Notes under the pieces: generated by a model
What the model saw: only the letters and a program-made list of their open reading frames with translations
Database searches by the model: none
What the model was told of the DNA's origin: nothing
Assembly: GCF_000720175.1 (NCBI RefSeq)
Contig: NZ_JOIX01000031.1
Coordinates: 30,757-94,756, forward strand
DNA: 64,000 nucleotides
From: Streptomyces sp. NRRL S-337
GTDB lineage: Bacteria > Actinomycetota > Actinomycetes > Streptomycetales > Streptomycetaceae
Direction of reading: 5' to 3'
Part shown: positions 29,653 to 37,176 of the stretch, in pieces
How the letters are laid out: every line of letters begins with the position of its first letter
Numbering within the stretch: the stretch's first letter is position 1
Translations under genes and position numbers: made by a program

Positions 29653-30288
29653 ATGCAGCCAGAAACCGGCGGACGCCCCGCAACCCACCGCCGCCTGATC
29701 CTCGCCACCCGCAACGCCGGCAAGATCCGCGAACTCCACGCCATCCTGGACGCGGCCGGCCTCGACGTCGAACTCGTCGGCGCCGACGCCTATCCCGACG
29801 TCCCCGACGTCAAGGAAACCGGCGTCACGTTCGCCGAGAACGCCCTCCTCAAGGCGCACGCCCTGGCCCGGGCCACCGGCCACCCGGCCGTCGCCGACGA
29901 CTCCGGCCTCTGCGTCGACGTCCTCGGCGGCGCCCCGGGCATCCTCTCCGCCCGCTGGTCCGGCAAGCACGGCGACGACCGGGCCAACCTCGACCTGCTC
30001 CTCGCCCAACTCGCCGACATCGCCGACGAACACCGCGCCGCCCACTTCGCCTGCGCCGCCGCCCTCGCCCTCCCCGACGGCACCGAACGCGTCGTCGAGG
30101 GCAAGCTCGAAGGCACCCTCCGCCACACCCCCACCGGCACCGGCGGCTTCGGCTACGACCCGATCCTCCAGCCCCTCGGCGAGACCCGCACCTGCGCCGA
30201 ACTGACCGCCGACGAGAAGAACGCCATCAGCCACCGGGGGAAGGCGTTCCGGGCGTTGGTGCCGGTGGTGCGGGAGTTGTTGGGCTGA
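29653..30288 (+). CDS. rdgB: XTP/dITP diphosphatase (Ham1 family)
   Basis: 211-aa house-cleaning pyrophosphatase that removes deaminated purine nucleotides. Signatures: ILATRNAGKIRELHAIL, VTFAENALLKAHALA, VADDSGLCVDVLGGAPGILSARWSG, GFGYDPILQP, and LTADEKNAISHRGKAFRAL. Length is typical; a strong terminator follows. Confidence 0.96.
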   Translation: MQPETGGRPATHRRLILATRNAGKIRELHAILDAAGLDVELVGADAYPDVPDVKETGVTFAENALLKAHALARATGHPAVADDSGLCVDVLGGAPGILSARWSGKHGDDRANLDLLLAQLADIADEHRAAHFACAAALALPDGTERVVEGKLEGTLRHTPTGTGGFGYDPILQPLGETRTCAELTADEKNAISHRGKAFRALVPVVRELLG

Positions 30289-30298
30289 GTTGACGGAG

Positions 30299-30340
30299 CA
30301 GGCCCCGCACCTATGAATCGAAGGTGCGGGGCCTGGTTTT
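30299..30340 (+). terminator. Rho-independent terminator of rdgB
   Basis: A 13-14-bp stem (AGGCCCCGCACCT / AGGTGCGGGGCCT), 9-nt loop, then GGTTTTCC. It also lies downstream of the tRNA on the other strand. Confidence 0.9.
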
Positions 30341-30344
30341 CCTG

Positions 30345-30419
30345 TGGGCCCGGTGGGATTTGAACCCACGACACACCGGACCTAAACCGGCGCCCTCTGG
30401 CCAGCTGGGGTACGGGCCC
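30345..30419 (-). tRNA. tRNA with anticodon UAG (Leu, CUA codon), short variable arm
   Basis: 75-nt cloverleaf. Acceptor GGGCCCG/CGGGCCC; D-arm CCC...GGG with GG in the loop; anticodon stem GCCGG/CCGGT around the loop TTTAGGT, giving anticodon UAG; T-arm GTGGG-TTCAAAT-CCCAC; discriminator A. The variable region is only about 5 nt (GTGTC), so it is a class I shape, whereas bacterial tRNA-Leu normally has a long class II variable arm. CCA is not encoded (the genome continues with C). I call it leucine by anticodon only. Confidence 0.8.
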
Positions 30420-30447
30420 GCAGCGGTGCCTACTCTACTGGTCGGGG

Positions 30448-31116
30448 TCAGTTCGCCGGTGGCGGTGTCCCTCCTCGGCACCACGTGCTCGTGATCGCAT
30501 GGCAGTTGGGGCACAGCAACCGCAGGTTCTCCCGCCGGTTGTCGCGCCAGTCCCCGTTGATGTGATCGACCTCTAGGGTCATGGGTTTGCCCAGCCACTC
30601 GGGCGCGACGTCGCACCTGGCGCACTGCTCCGGTACGCCGACTTCGCGTAGTGCGCGGCGCAGGCGCTTGGTTGCGATTCGGTGCCTCCCGCTGTGCCGT
30701 ACCAGGACCTCTTCCGGCCGTTTGGCATTCGTGCCCCGTTTCCCCTTCTGGTGCGCCTGCCCCACGAACCGGGAGATGTCGAGACCCTCCTGGGCCACCC
30801 ATGTGTGGAACAGAGCTCGCAAGCGGTTGCTGTACGGCTCCTTCCCTAGCGCGCGGAGAGCGCCGGCGATGGATGTCGCCCCCTCGACAGCGCGGCGTAG
30901 CTCATCGGCAGGCGGTTTGGCGGGTGCCCCCTTGGCCCGCCTCTGACGTGGAAAGTGCGAGACATCGATTCCGAAGTGCTCGAAGCGCCGGAACAGATAC
31001 TGCCGGAGGTGACCGTACGGTCGGGTGCCCAGGAAGGCGATGGCCTCGTCGATGTCCGAGCACTGTTCCGCCGCTTGTTTCAGCCGTTCGCGGGTGTAGC
31101 GCACACTGGTGCTCAT
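30448..31116 (-). CDS. HNH endonuclease family protein, second of a tandem pair
   Basis: 222 aa. Two N-terminal helical repeats of ~50 residues, YTRERLKQAAEQCSDIDEAI...HFGIDVSHF and ELRRAVEGATSIAGALRALG...EGLDISRF, resemble DNA-reading repeats. The C-terminal zinc-HNH unit reads CARCDVAPEWLGKPMTLEVDHINGDWRDNR, then RLLCPNCHAIT (Cys pairs plus the His of DHINGD). The ATG overlaps the stop of the upstream paralogue (ATGA). Downstream on the same strand is the tRNA. It may be a homing-type or restriction-like nuclease; no partner methylase is seen. Confidence 0.83.
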   Translation of the reverse strand: MSTSVRYTRERLKQAAEQCSDIDEAIAFLGTRPYGHLRQYLFRRFEHFGIDVSHFPRQRRAKGAPAKPPADELRRAVEGATSIAGALRALGKEPYSNRLRALFHTWVAQEGLDISRFVGQAHQKGKRGTNAKRPEEVLVRHSGRHRIATKRLRRALREVGVPEQCARCDVAPEWLGKPMTLEVDHINGDWRDNRRENLRLLCPNCHAITSTWCRGGTPPPAN

Positions 31117-31778
31117 GCGGTGGTACCCCTGGTGCGCCGTCCCTTGCTGCGGCCCCGGTAACTGTCGGTCGTGGAATGGCAGTTGGGGCAGAGGAACCGC
31201 AGGTTCCCGATCCGATTGTCGCGCCAGTTGCCGTCGATGTGGTCGACCTCCAGGGGGAGCCGCTCCCCCAGCCAGACCGGTTCGATTCCGCACAAGGCGC
31301 AGCGCTCCTCCACGCCCAGCTCGTGCATGGCCCTCTTGAGCCGGGCATTCGGCGTGCGTGTGACGTGCGCTGACGTGGACTCGACGAGGATCTCCACGGC
31401 AGCTCGACGACGCTGGTTGCCTTTCATGCGCGCCGTTCGGACCACCGACGTGAAGTGCGAGGTGTCGATCCCGTACGACTTGATCCGGCGGCTGATGTGC
31501 GTGTGGTGTCCGCCGACGACCTCAAGCCCGAGACGGCGCAGGACTTCGCACATGTTCGTGGAAGCCGCCACCGCTTCTTCAAGGACCTCCTTCGTCCACT
31601 TGGCCCCCTCCCGCTCGAAGTGCGACGTGTCCACCCCCAGCTTCCTCATCCGCTCCCTGAGGTAGGTCCGCGTCGGACTCCGCGGATCCACCCCCAACTT
31701 CCCCACCGCCTCCGACAGCGTGCGCGACGACGACGCCGCGGCCTCCAGTCGCTCGCGGGTGTACGGGCTGACCGGCAT
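31113..31778 (-). CDS. HNH endonuclease family protein, first of a tandem pair
   Basis: 221-aa paralogue of the next gene with the same layout. Repeat 1 is YTRERLEAAASSSRTLSEAV...KLGVDTSHF and repeat 2 TKEVLEEAVAASTNMCEVLRRLG...SYGIDTSHF. The HNH zinc unit is CALCGIEPVWLGERLPLEVDHIDGNWRDNR plus RFLCPNCHSTTDSY. The shared GxDTSHF/GIDVSHF repeat ending suggests an in-gene duplication that predates the gene duplication. The catalytic His and Asn are present (DHIDGNWRDN). Likely inserted in otherwise core sequence between rdgB/tRNA and a transporter. Confidence 0.83.
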   Translation of the reverse strand: MPVSPYTRERLEAAASSSRTLSEAVGKLGVDPRSPTRTYLRERMRKLGVDTSHFEREGAKWTKEVLEEAVAASTNMCEVLRRLGLEVVGGHHTHISRRIKSYGIDTSHFTSVVRTARMKGNQRRRAAVEILVESTSAHVTRTPNARLKRAMHELGVEERCALCGIEPVWLGERLPLEVDHIDGNWRDNRIGNLRFLCPNCHSTTDSYRGRSKGRRTRGTTA

Positions 31779-31803
31779 TGCTTCCCCCTCGTCCCCGCAC
31801 CGG

Positions 31804-31855
31804 AACCGCCCCGGTGCTCGCTCGAACAGAACAACGATCGAACGCCGGGGCGGTT
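31804..31855 (-). terminator. Hairpin between transporter and HNH genes
   Basis: AACCGCCCCGG (31804-31814) and CCGGGGCGGTT (31845-31855) form an exact 11-bp stem downstream of the transporter stop (31890). The 30-nt loop is long. Confidence 0.6.
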
Positions 31856-31889
31856 ACGCAGGGTCAGGAAGAGAAACTGCAGGTTCCGG

Positions 31890-33428
31890 TCAGAAGCGGG
31901 GCTCCTGGACCTGGGCGGTGATGAGTTCGACGGCCTCTTCCTTGGTGGCCACCGAGGGCGGGGAGCCGTCGAGGGGTTGCTGGGCGGTTTCCTTCATGCA
32001 GGCCACGGCGATGACGCCGACGAGGGCGGCGCCCATCGTGTAGTAGGCGGGGACCATCACGTTCTTGCCGAAGGCGTCCATCAGGGCGGTGATGACGAGC
32101 GGGGTGGTGCCGCCGAAGAGGGAGACCGCGAGGTTGTAGCCGATGGAGAGGGAGCCGTAGCGGACGTGGGTGGGGAACAGGGCGGGGAGGGCGGCGGACA
32201 TGGTGCCCAGGAGGCAGACCAGGGAGAGGCCGAGGAGGGCCATGCCGAGGCAGACGGTGAGGATCGTGCCCTGTTTGACCAGGAGGAAGGCCGGGATGGC
32301 CAGGAGGAAGAAGCCGAGCATGCCGGCCATCAGGAGCGGTTTGCGGCCGTAGCGGTCGTTGAGTTTGCCGACCGAGGAGATGACGCACATCAGGGCGATC
32401 ATCGTGCCGAGGAGGATCAGCAGGCCGTGGGACTCCTCGTAGTGGAGGGTGTCCGTCAGGTAGGTCGGCATGTAGGAGAGCAGCATGTAGTCGGTGATGT
32501 TGTACGCGCCGACCAGTGCGATGCAGAGGGTGAGGGTGGGCCATTGCTGGGCGAAGATTTCGCCCAGCTTTTTCTTCGGGGCGTTTTCGGAGAGGTGGGA
32601 GAATTCCGCTTCGGCCTCGACGACGGAGCCGGTGGCGTGGTGGGTGTGGGACGCCTCGAATTTCTGGAAGGCGGGGGTTTCGTCGAGCTTGACCCGCAGG
32701 TAGAGGCCGACCAGGCCGAGCGGGCCGGCGATGAGGAAGGGCAGGCGCCAGGCCCAGGAGTTCATCGCGTGGTCGCCGAGCAGGGTGGTCAGGAGCAGGA
32801 CGATGCCGGCGGCGCCGGTGTAGCCGATGAGGGTGCCAAGTTCGAGGAAGCTGCCGAAGAAGCCGCGCTTCTTGTCGGGGGCGTATTCGGCGATGAAGGT
32901 CGAGGCGCCGCCGTATTCGCCGCCGGTGGAGAATCCCTGGATGAGGCGGAAGAGGATGAGCAGGGTGGGGGACCAGAAGCCGATGGTGTCGTAGGACGGG
33001 ATCAGGCCGATGCAGAAGGTGCCCAGGGCCATCATGATCATGGTGAGGGCGAGGACCTTCTTGCGGCCGATGCGGTCGCCGAGCGGGCCGAAGTAGGCGC
33101 CGCCGAGGGGCCGTACGAGGAAGGCGACGGCGAAGGTCGCGAAGGACGACAGCAGGCTGGTGGTGTCGCTGCCGCCGGGGAAGAAGACCTTGCCGATGGT
33201 GACCGCGAGGTAGCTGTAGATCCCGAAGTCGAACCATTCCATGGCGTTGCCGAGGGCGGCGGCCTTCACCGCGCGCTTGACGACGCGCTCGTCGGTGACG
33301 GTGATGTCGGTGCGGCGGAGTCGGGGGTTTCTTCGCCGGGCGACGGCACGGAAGAGCCACCGGTGGCGCTTGAGCGCTTCCCGGTCCTGGTCGGGAGCGC
33401 GTTCGGCTTCAGTGCTACCGGTCGGCAC
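31890..33428 (-). CDS. MHS-family MFS transporter (ProP-like)
   Basis: 512-aa, 12-helix H+ symporter of the metabolite:H+ symporter family, expected to carry proline/betaine or a dicarboxylate. Signatures: AALGNAMEWFDFGIYSYLA in helix 1, RPLGGAYFGPLGDRIGRKKVL, LIQGFSTGGEYGGASTFIAEYAP, and RYGRKPLLMAG. The ~45-residue N-terminal extension is arginine-rich. The GTG start has GAGAGGA. Osmoprotectant transport would echo the operon at the left edge, but the substrate is not determined. Confidence 0.88.
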   Translation of the reverse strand: MPTGSTEAERAPDQDREALKRHRWLFRAVARRRNPRLRRTDITVTDERVVKRAVKAAALGNAMEWFDFGIYSYLAVTIGKVFFPGGSDTTSLLSSFATFAVAFLVRPLGGAYFGPLGDRIGRKKVLALTMIMMALGTFCIGLIPSYDTIGFWSPTLLILFRLIQGFSTGGEYGGASTFIAEYAPDKKRGFFGSFLELGTLIGYTGAAGIVLLLTTLLGDHAMNSWAWRLPFLIAGPLGLVGLYLRVKLDETPAFQKFEASHTHHATGSVVEAEAEFSHLSENAPKKKLGEIFAQQWPTLTLCIALVGAYNITDYMLLSYMPTYLTDTLHYEESHGLLILLGTMIALMCVISSVGKLNDRYGRKPLLMAGMLGFFLLAIPAFLLVKQGTILTVCLGMALLGLSLVCLLGTMSAALPALFPTHVRYGSLSIGYNLAVSLFGGTTPLVITALMDAFGKNVMVPAYYTMGAALVGVIAVACMKETAQQPLDGSPPSVATKEEAVELITAQVQEPRF

Positions 33429-33766
33429 GAGGCGGTCCTCTCGGTCGTTCGGCGCGCGGGGCGCGGCGGGTGCGACGGATACGACAGGTGCGCCTGCGCA
33501 GTGGAGCGCGGATCAAACCACTCTGGCGGTACGAAGCGATGTACGTCACGTGTGGGTGGGCCGTCCGGGGCAGTGTGGGGGGCGGATGTTCGGGGGTGCG
33601 CCAGAGGTGTGACGGTGCTTGTTACAGGACTGGTACACAGCCGCGCGGTCACTGCAGTATTCGGGCAATCTGCCTGTGTCGCGGGGGCGAGAGAGTGGCG
33701 GGGCCGGGCGTGGCAGTCGTGTTTGCTGGTGGGGGTACGGGGCGTGGTCCCCGGGAGGAGATCGTG
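33429..33766. other. Divergent promoter region, transporter and secreted-protein operon
   Basis: 338 bp between divergent starts. It contains TACGTCACGTG near 33545 and an AT-richer stretch around 33615-33665 (TGTTACAGGACTGGTACACAG). No gene or clear operator is recognised. Confidence 0.4.
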
Positions 33767-34273
33767 ATGACCGACCGCGAAGGGTCCCGCTGGGTGCGGG
33801 GGCGTACCGCGCTGGTGGCCTTTGTCGTGGTGACGGCGCTGGCGGCCGGTGGGGTGTGGTTGAGCCAGGTGTCGGACCGGGCGTCGGCGGTGGATGCGGC
33901 GCCGAAGACGTCGGCGGTGCAGGACGTCAAGGAGGACGCCAAGCAGTCGGGGGGTCTGCCCGGGGTGCGGGACTGCGGTATCGGGGAGCCCGAGGTGAAG
34001 CCGCAGGTGATCACGTTGACGTGTGCGGATGCGGGGATGGTGGCGACCGCGATCACGTGGAAGAAGTACGGGGCGCGGGATGCGCTGGGGGTGGGTGTGG
34101 TGCAGGTGGAGAAGACCGGCGCCGGTGTGGGGGCTGATTCGGGTTTTCCGGCGACGTTCCGGCTGTACAACCCGAAGTCGGTGGACGGCGGGCTGGCGTT
34201 CACGGGTCTTGAGGTGACGTACGAGGGGTCGACGCCGCTCGGGGACACGACGGAGATGTACAACCTCGCGTGA
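33767..34273 (+). CDS. Secreted hypothetical protein coupled to a histidine kinase
   Basis: 168 aa. One N-terminal hydrophobic segment (TALVAFVVVTALAAGGVWL) acts as a signal or anchor. The extracytoplasmic part contains two cysteines (VRDCGIGEPEVKPQVITLTCAD) likely to form a disulfide, and the beta-rich ATFRLYNPKSVDGGLAFTGLEVTYEG. GGAGGAG precedes GTGATG. Its stop overlaps the kinase start (GTGATG), so the two are translated together; it may be the kinase's sensory partner. Similar small proteins occur across Streptomyces. Confidence 0.75.
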   Translation: MTDREGSRWVRGRTALVAFVVVTALAAGGVWLSQVSDRASAVDAAPKTSAVQDVKEDAKQSGGLPGVRDCGIGEPEVKPQVITLTCADAGMVATAITWKKYGARDALGVGVVQVEKTGAGVGADSGFPATFRLYNPKSVDGGLAFTGLEVTYEGSTPLGDTTEMYNLA

Positions 34274-35547
34274 TGGGCATTCGAGGCCGGATCGCCCTGG
34301 CCATTTCGTGTATGACGGCGCTGGCTGTGGTGGTGCTCGGGTTTGCGGTGCATCACATAGCGGATGCGGAGCGGGAGCGTTCGGCGCGGTCGTATCAGGA
34401 CGACCGGCTGAGTTCTGCGCTGCAGATCTACGAGCGGGACGGGACGCTGGCGCTGGGTGCGCAGCTGGATGATGCGACGTTGCCGGGGCCGTTGCGGGAG
34501 GCGGTGTTCAAGGGCCGTTCGGGGACGTACGTCAGTGGTGGTGAGGATCCGCGGGTGTGGGCGGCGACCGGGGTCGGTGACGGCGGTGGGGGCCGGCCGG
34601 TGCGGTCGTTGTCGGTGTCGGCGGCGTATCCGGATGACGATCCGGCGCAGGTGGCGTTGGACCGGGCGTTGTTGATCGCGGGGTGCGGCACGGTCGGGTT
34701 GATGGCGGTGGTGTCGTGGTTCGTGGCGCAGCGGTTGTCGCGGCGGTTGCGGCTGAGTGCGGCGGCGGCGCGGCGGATCGCGGCGGGTGAGCCGCCGGAC
34801 GCGGATGCGTTGGCGAGCCATGGCCGGGACGAGGTGGCCGAGTTGGGCCGGAGTGTGCATCACATGGCGACGTCGTTGGCGGCGCGGGTGGAGGCGGAGC
34901 GGGAGTTCACCGCGGATGTGGCGCATGAGTTGCGGACGCCGGTGGCGGGTCTGGTGGCGGCGGCGGAGTTGTTGCCGCAGCCGCGGGCGGTGGAGATGGT
35001 CCGGGACCGGGCGCAGGCGATGCGGCGGCTGGTGGAGGATCTGCTGGAGGTGTCGCGGCTGGACGCGGGGGTGGAGCGGGCGGATCTTGATGCTTGTGAG
35101 CTGCCGTCGTTGGTGCGGGGGATCGTGAAGCGGGCGGCGCGGCAGCGTGGGGTGGACGAGGTGTCGGTCGTCGTGGAGGGGGAGCCGCGGATCGTGGAGA
35201 CGGATCGGCGGAGGGTGGAGCGGGTGCTGGTGAACCTGTTGGCGAACGCGGCCAAGCACGGGAAGCCGCCGATCGAGGTGGTGGTGGCCGGGTCGCGGAT
35301 CGTGGTGCGGGATCACGGGCCGGGTTATCCGGCGGAGTTGTGTGCGGAGGGGCCGCGGCGGTTCCGTACGGCGGCGCCGGAGCGGGGGACCGGGCACGGT
35401 CTGGGGTTGACGATCGCGGCGGGGCAGGCGGAGGTGCTGGGGGCGCGGCTGGACTTCGGCGCCGCCGCGGAGGGCGGCGCCGAGGCCGTGCTGGAGTTGC
35501 CGGACCGGGCGGCGGTGGGGCCGGCGGTGCCGGTGGCTGGGGTGTGA
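34273..35547 (+). CDS. Sensor histidine kinase without adjacent response regulator
   Basis: 424-aa membrane kinase. TM1 (LAISCMTALAVVVLGFAVHH), an extracytoplasmic domain of about 110 residues, TM2 (ALLIAGCGTVGLMAVVSWFVA), then HAMP. The HisKA box FTADVAHELRTPVAG has phospho-His218, followed by an HATPase_c domain (VNLLANAAKHG, VVRDHGPGYP, GHGLGLTIA). The N-box is complete. An alternative start is the GTG at 34270. No response regulator is within several kb, so its partner is elsewhere. The gene strongly prefers G-ending codons, unlike many neighbours. Confidence 0.92.
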   Translation: MGIRGRIALAISCMTALAVVVLGFAVHHIADAERERSARSYQDDRLSSALQIYERDGTLALGAQLDDATLPGPLREAVFKGRSGTYVSGGEDPRVWAATGVGDGGGGRPVRSLSVSAAYPDDDPAQVALDRALLIAGCGTVGLMAVVSWFVAQRLSRRLRLSAAAARRIAAGEPPDADALASHGRDEVAELGRSVHHMATSLAARVEAEREFTADVAHELRTPVAGLVAAAELLPQPRAVEMVRDRAQAMRRLVEDLLEVSRLDAGVERADLDACELPSLVRGIVKRAARQRGVDEVSVVVEGEPRIVETDRRRVERVLVNLLANAAKHGKPPIEVVVAGSRIVVRDHGPGYPAELCAEGPRRFRTAAPERGTGHGLGLTIAAGQAEVLGARLDFGAAAEGGAEAVLELPDRAAVGPAVPVAGV

Positions 35548-35551
35548 GGGG

Positions 35552-36019
35552 TCAGAGGCCGAGGTCCTTGATGATTTTGGCGACGTGGCCGGTGGCCTTG
35601 ACGTTGTAGAGGGCGCGTTCGACCTTGCCGTCCTCGTCGACGATGACGGTGGAGCGGATGACGCCGGTGACGGTCTTGCCGTAGAGCTTCTTCTCGCCGA
35701 AGGCGCCGTAGTTCTCCAGGACGGTCTTGTCGGGGTCGCCGAGGAGGGTGACCTTGAGGTCTTCCTTCTCGCGGAACTTGGCGAGCTTTTCCGGCTTGTC
35801 GGGGGAGATGCCGATGACGTCGTAGCCGTGGCCGGTGAGGAAGTCGAGGTTGTCGGTGAAGTCGCAGGCCTGCTTGGTGCAGCCGGGGGTGAGGGCAGCG
35901 GGGTAGAAGTAGACGATGACCTTGCGGCCCTTGTGGTCGGCGAGCGAGACCTGCTTGCCGTCCGCGTCGGGCAGGGTGAAGGCGGGGGCGGTGTCGCCGG
36001 GCTGCAGTCGCTCGCTCAT
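35552..36019 (-). CDS. bcp: Thioredoxin-dependent thiol peroxidase
   Basis: 155-aa peroxiredoxin of the Bcp/PrxQ class that reduces hydroperoxides. Peroxidatic Cys47 and resolving Cys52 lie in FYPAALTPGCTKQACDF; GDTAPAFTLPDADG and STVIVDEDGKV are family features. ATG at 36019 follows GAGGA (GTACGAGGAGAACC). It is convergent with the kinase, with only 4 bp between stops. Confidence 0.95.
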   Translation of the reverse strand: MSERLQPGDTAPAFTLPDADGKQVSLADHKGRKVIVYFYPAALTPGCTKQACDFTDNLDFLTGHGYDVIGISPDKPEKLAKFREKEDLKVTLLGDPDKTVLENYGAFGEKKLYGKTVTGVIRSTVIVDEDGKVERALYNVKATGHVAKIIKDLGL

Positions 36020-36200
36020 GGTTCTCCTCGTACGGCGGTGTCGGCGGGTTCGGTACGCCTTCGACATTAGCCACCGGGTCCGACAGTCGGGACGTGTGGG
36101 GCGTGCAGGGCGCGCGAAACGGGGGTGCTGTGGGGCGCGCGCGGGTGTGAGCTGACAGACTGTCCATCATCGAATGGCGCGAGACGACGGAGGCAGCGCG

Positions 36201-36518
36201 GTGGCGGAGGCCAGGACCCCGGCGCAGATCGAGGCGGACATCGTCCGCAGGCGGCAGGAGCTCGCCGTCACGCTCGACGAGATCGGTGTGCGGCTGCACC
36301 CGAAGACGATCATGGGTGAGGCGAAGGCGAAGGCGATGTCGGCGGTGGACCGTACGGCGGGTCGGGCGTATGTGGTCACCCACCGTGCGCTCGCGGACGT
36401 GCGGGGGCAGCTGGTGTCGGAGGACGGGGCGCCGCGGCTGGAGCGGATCGTTCCGGTGGCGTTGATCGGTGTGGCCGTGGTGGGGCTGCTGACGCTGCGG
36501 GCCAGGCGGCGCGACTGA
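36201..36518 (+). CDS. DUF3618 membrane-anchored protein
   Basis: 105 aa. RTPAQIEADIVRRRQELAVTLDEIGVRLHPKTIM is the DUF3618 signature, a helical cytoplasmic region. Near the C-terminus is one hydrophobic helix (IVPVALIGVAVVGLLTLRARRRD). The GTG at 36201 has GGAGG 7 bp upstream and is preferred over an upstream ATG at 36174 with no ribosome site. Function unknown. Confidence 0.82.
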   Translation: MAEARTPAQIEADIVRRRQELAVTLDEIGVRLHPKTIMGEAKAKAMSAVDRTAGRAYVVTHRALADVRGQLVSEDGAPRLERIVPVALIGVAVVGLLTLRARRRD

Positions 36519-36625
36519 GCGGCCGGGCCGGGCGGCGCTCCTGAGAGGCGGCGCGGGGCGTCGGTGGCCGGGCCGATCCGGGCTGCGGTGCGTGATCGGG
36601 GCGCCGGGCCAGGTACGGTCATGGC

Positions 36626-36976
36626 GTGAGCCCGAATAACACCAAGGACACCCACGACAAGCTGCCGATCCGGATGCTGCACGACCGTGTGCTGGTCCGG
36701 ACGGACATTCCCGAGGGCGAGCGCCGCTCGTCCGGGGGCATCGTCATTCCCGCGACCGCGGCGGTCGGCCGGCGCCTGGCCTGGGCCGAGGTCGTCGCCG
36801 TGGGGCAGAACGTGCGGACCGTCGAGGTGGGCGACCGGGTGCTGTACGACCCGGAGGACCGGGCCGAGGTCGAGGTGCGCGGTGTGGCGTACGTGCTGAT
36901 GCGCGAGCGGGATCTGCACGCGGTGGCCGCGGAGCGGCTGGAGGGCGCGGACGACGCGACGGGGCTGTATCTGTAG
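36626..36976 (+). CDS. GroES-like co-chaperone homologue
   Basis: 116 aa with a Cpn10 fold: IRMLHDRVLVRTDIPEGERRSSGGIVIPATA, a truncated mobile loop, and AEVVAVGQNVRTVEVGDRVLYDPEDRAEVEVRGVAYVLMRERDLHAV. It is not the housekeeping groES because no groEL follows and the loop and C-terminus differ. GTG start. The stop codon lies inside a 22-bp sequence that is duplicated in tandem. Confidence 0.85.
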   Translation: MSPNNTKDTHDKLPIRMLHDRVLVRTDIPEGERRSSGGIVIPATAAVGRRLAWAEVVAVGQNVRTVEVGDRVLYDPEDRAEVEVRGVAYVLMRERDLHAVAAERLEGADDATGLYL

Positions 36977-37002
36977 CCGGACGGGGCTGTATCTGTAGCC
37001 GG
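36959..37002. repeat. 22-bp perfect tandem duplication spanning a stop codon
   Basis: Two identical adjacent 22-mers (36959-36980 and 36981-37002), each beginning ACGGGGCTG and containing TATCTGTAG. The first supplies the GroES-like gene's stop. Confidence 0.95.
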
Positions 37003-37032
37003 CCGCCGGTGGCCGGTGCGTAGGACGGGATG

Positions 37033-37058
37033 CGGGCGGTGACCGTGGTCACCGCCCG
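37033..37058 (+). terminator. Terminator-like hairpin after the GroES-like gene
   Basis: CGGGCGGTGACC-GT-GGTCACCGCCCG, a near-perfect 12-bp palindrome, lies 57 bp after the stop and 42 bp before the riboswitch. Confidence 0.65.
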
Positions 37059-37099
37059 TTCGGCTGTCCGGACCTGCCCGTTTTGCTAGCCTCGAACGT

Positions 37100-37140
37100 C
37101 CCGACGAGACGCGCCGTACCGGGTCAGGACAAGACGACGC
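37100..37140 (+). ncRNA. Guanidine-III riboswitch
   Basis: A 41-nt element whose 3' half GGTCAGGACAAGACG and GCGCCGTACC segment closely follow the class III guanidine aptamer as I recall it (Thermobifida fusca example). The outer stem CCCG (37100-37103) pairs with CGGG (about 37120-37123), a compensatory change from CCGG/CCGG. GCGCCGT pairs with ACGACGC with one C-A mismatch, giving the pseudoknot. It lies 37 bp before sugE, whose product family exports guanidinium. Binding would be expected to expose or stabilise the GGAGG upstream of the ATG. Confidence 0.88.
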
Positions 37141-37176
37141 ACCCCTGTTGAAGCTGAGGTTCACGGAGGTGCCGTC

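Noticed and set aside
30345..31778. tRNA plus HNH genes as an integrated mobile element
   Set aside because: No integrase, no duplicated tRNA 3' end and no attachment repeats are visible; the HNH genes lie on the 5' side of the tRNA.
31455..33767. Long plus-strand open frame opposite the MHS transporter
   Set aside because: Composition artefact (Glu/Gly/Gln/Ala) and antisense to a transporter with intact helices and signatures.
37003..37099. Guanidine-I (ykkC) or guanidine-II element before sugE
   Set aside because: The conserved ykkC core and paired ACGR loops are not present; the class III element explains the leader.
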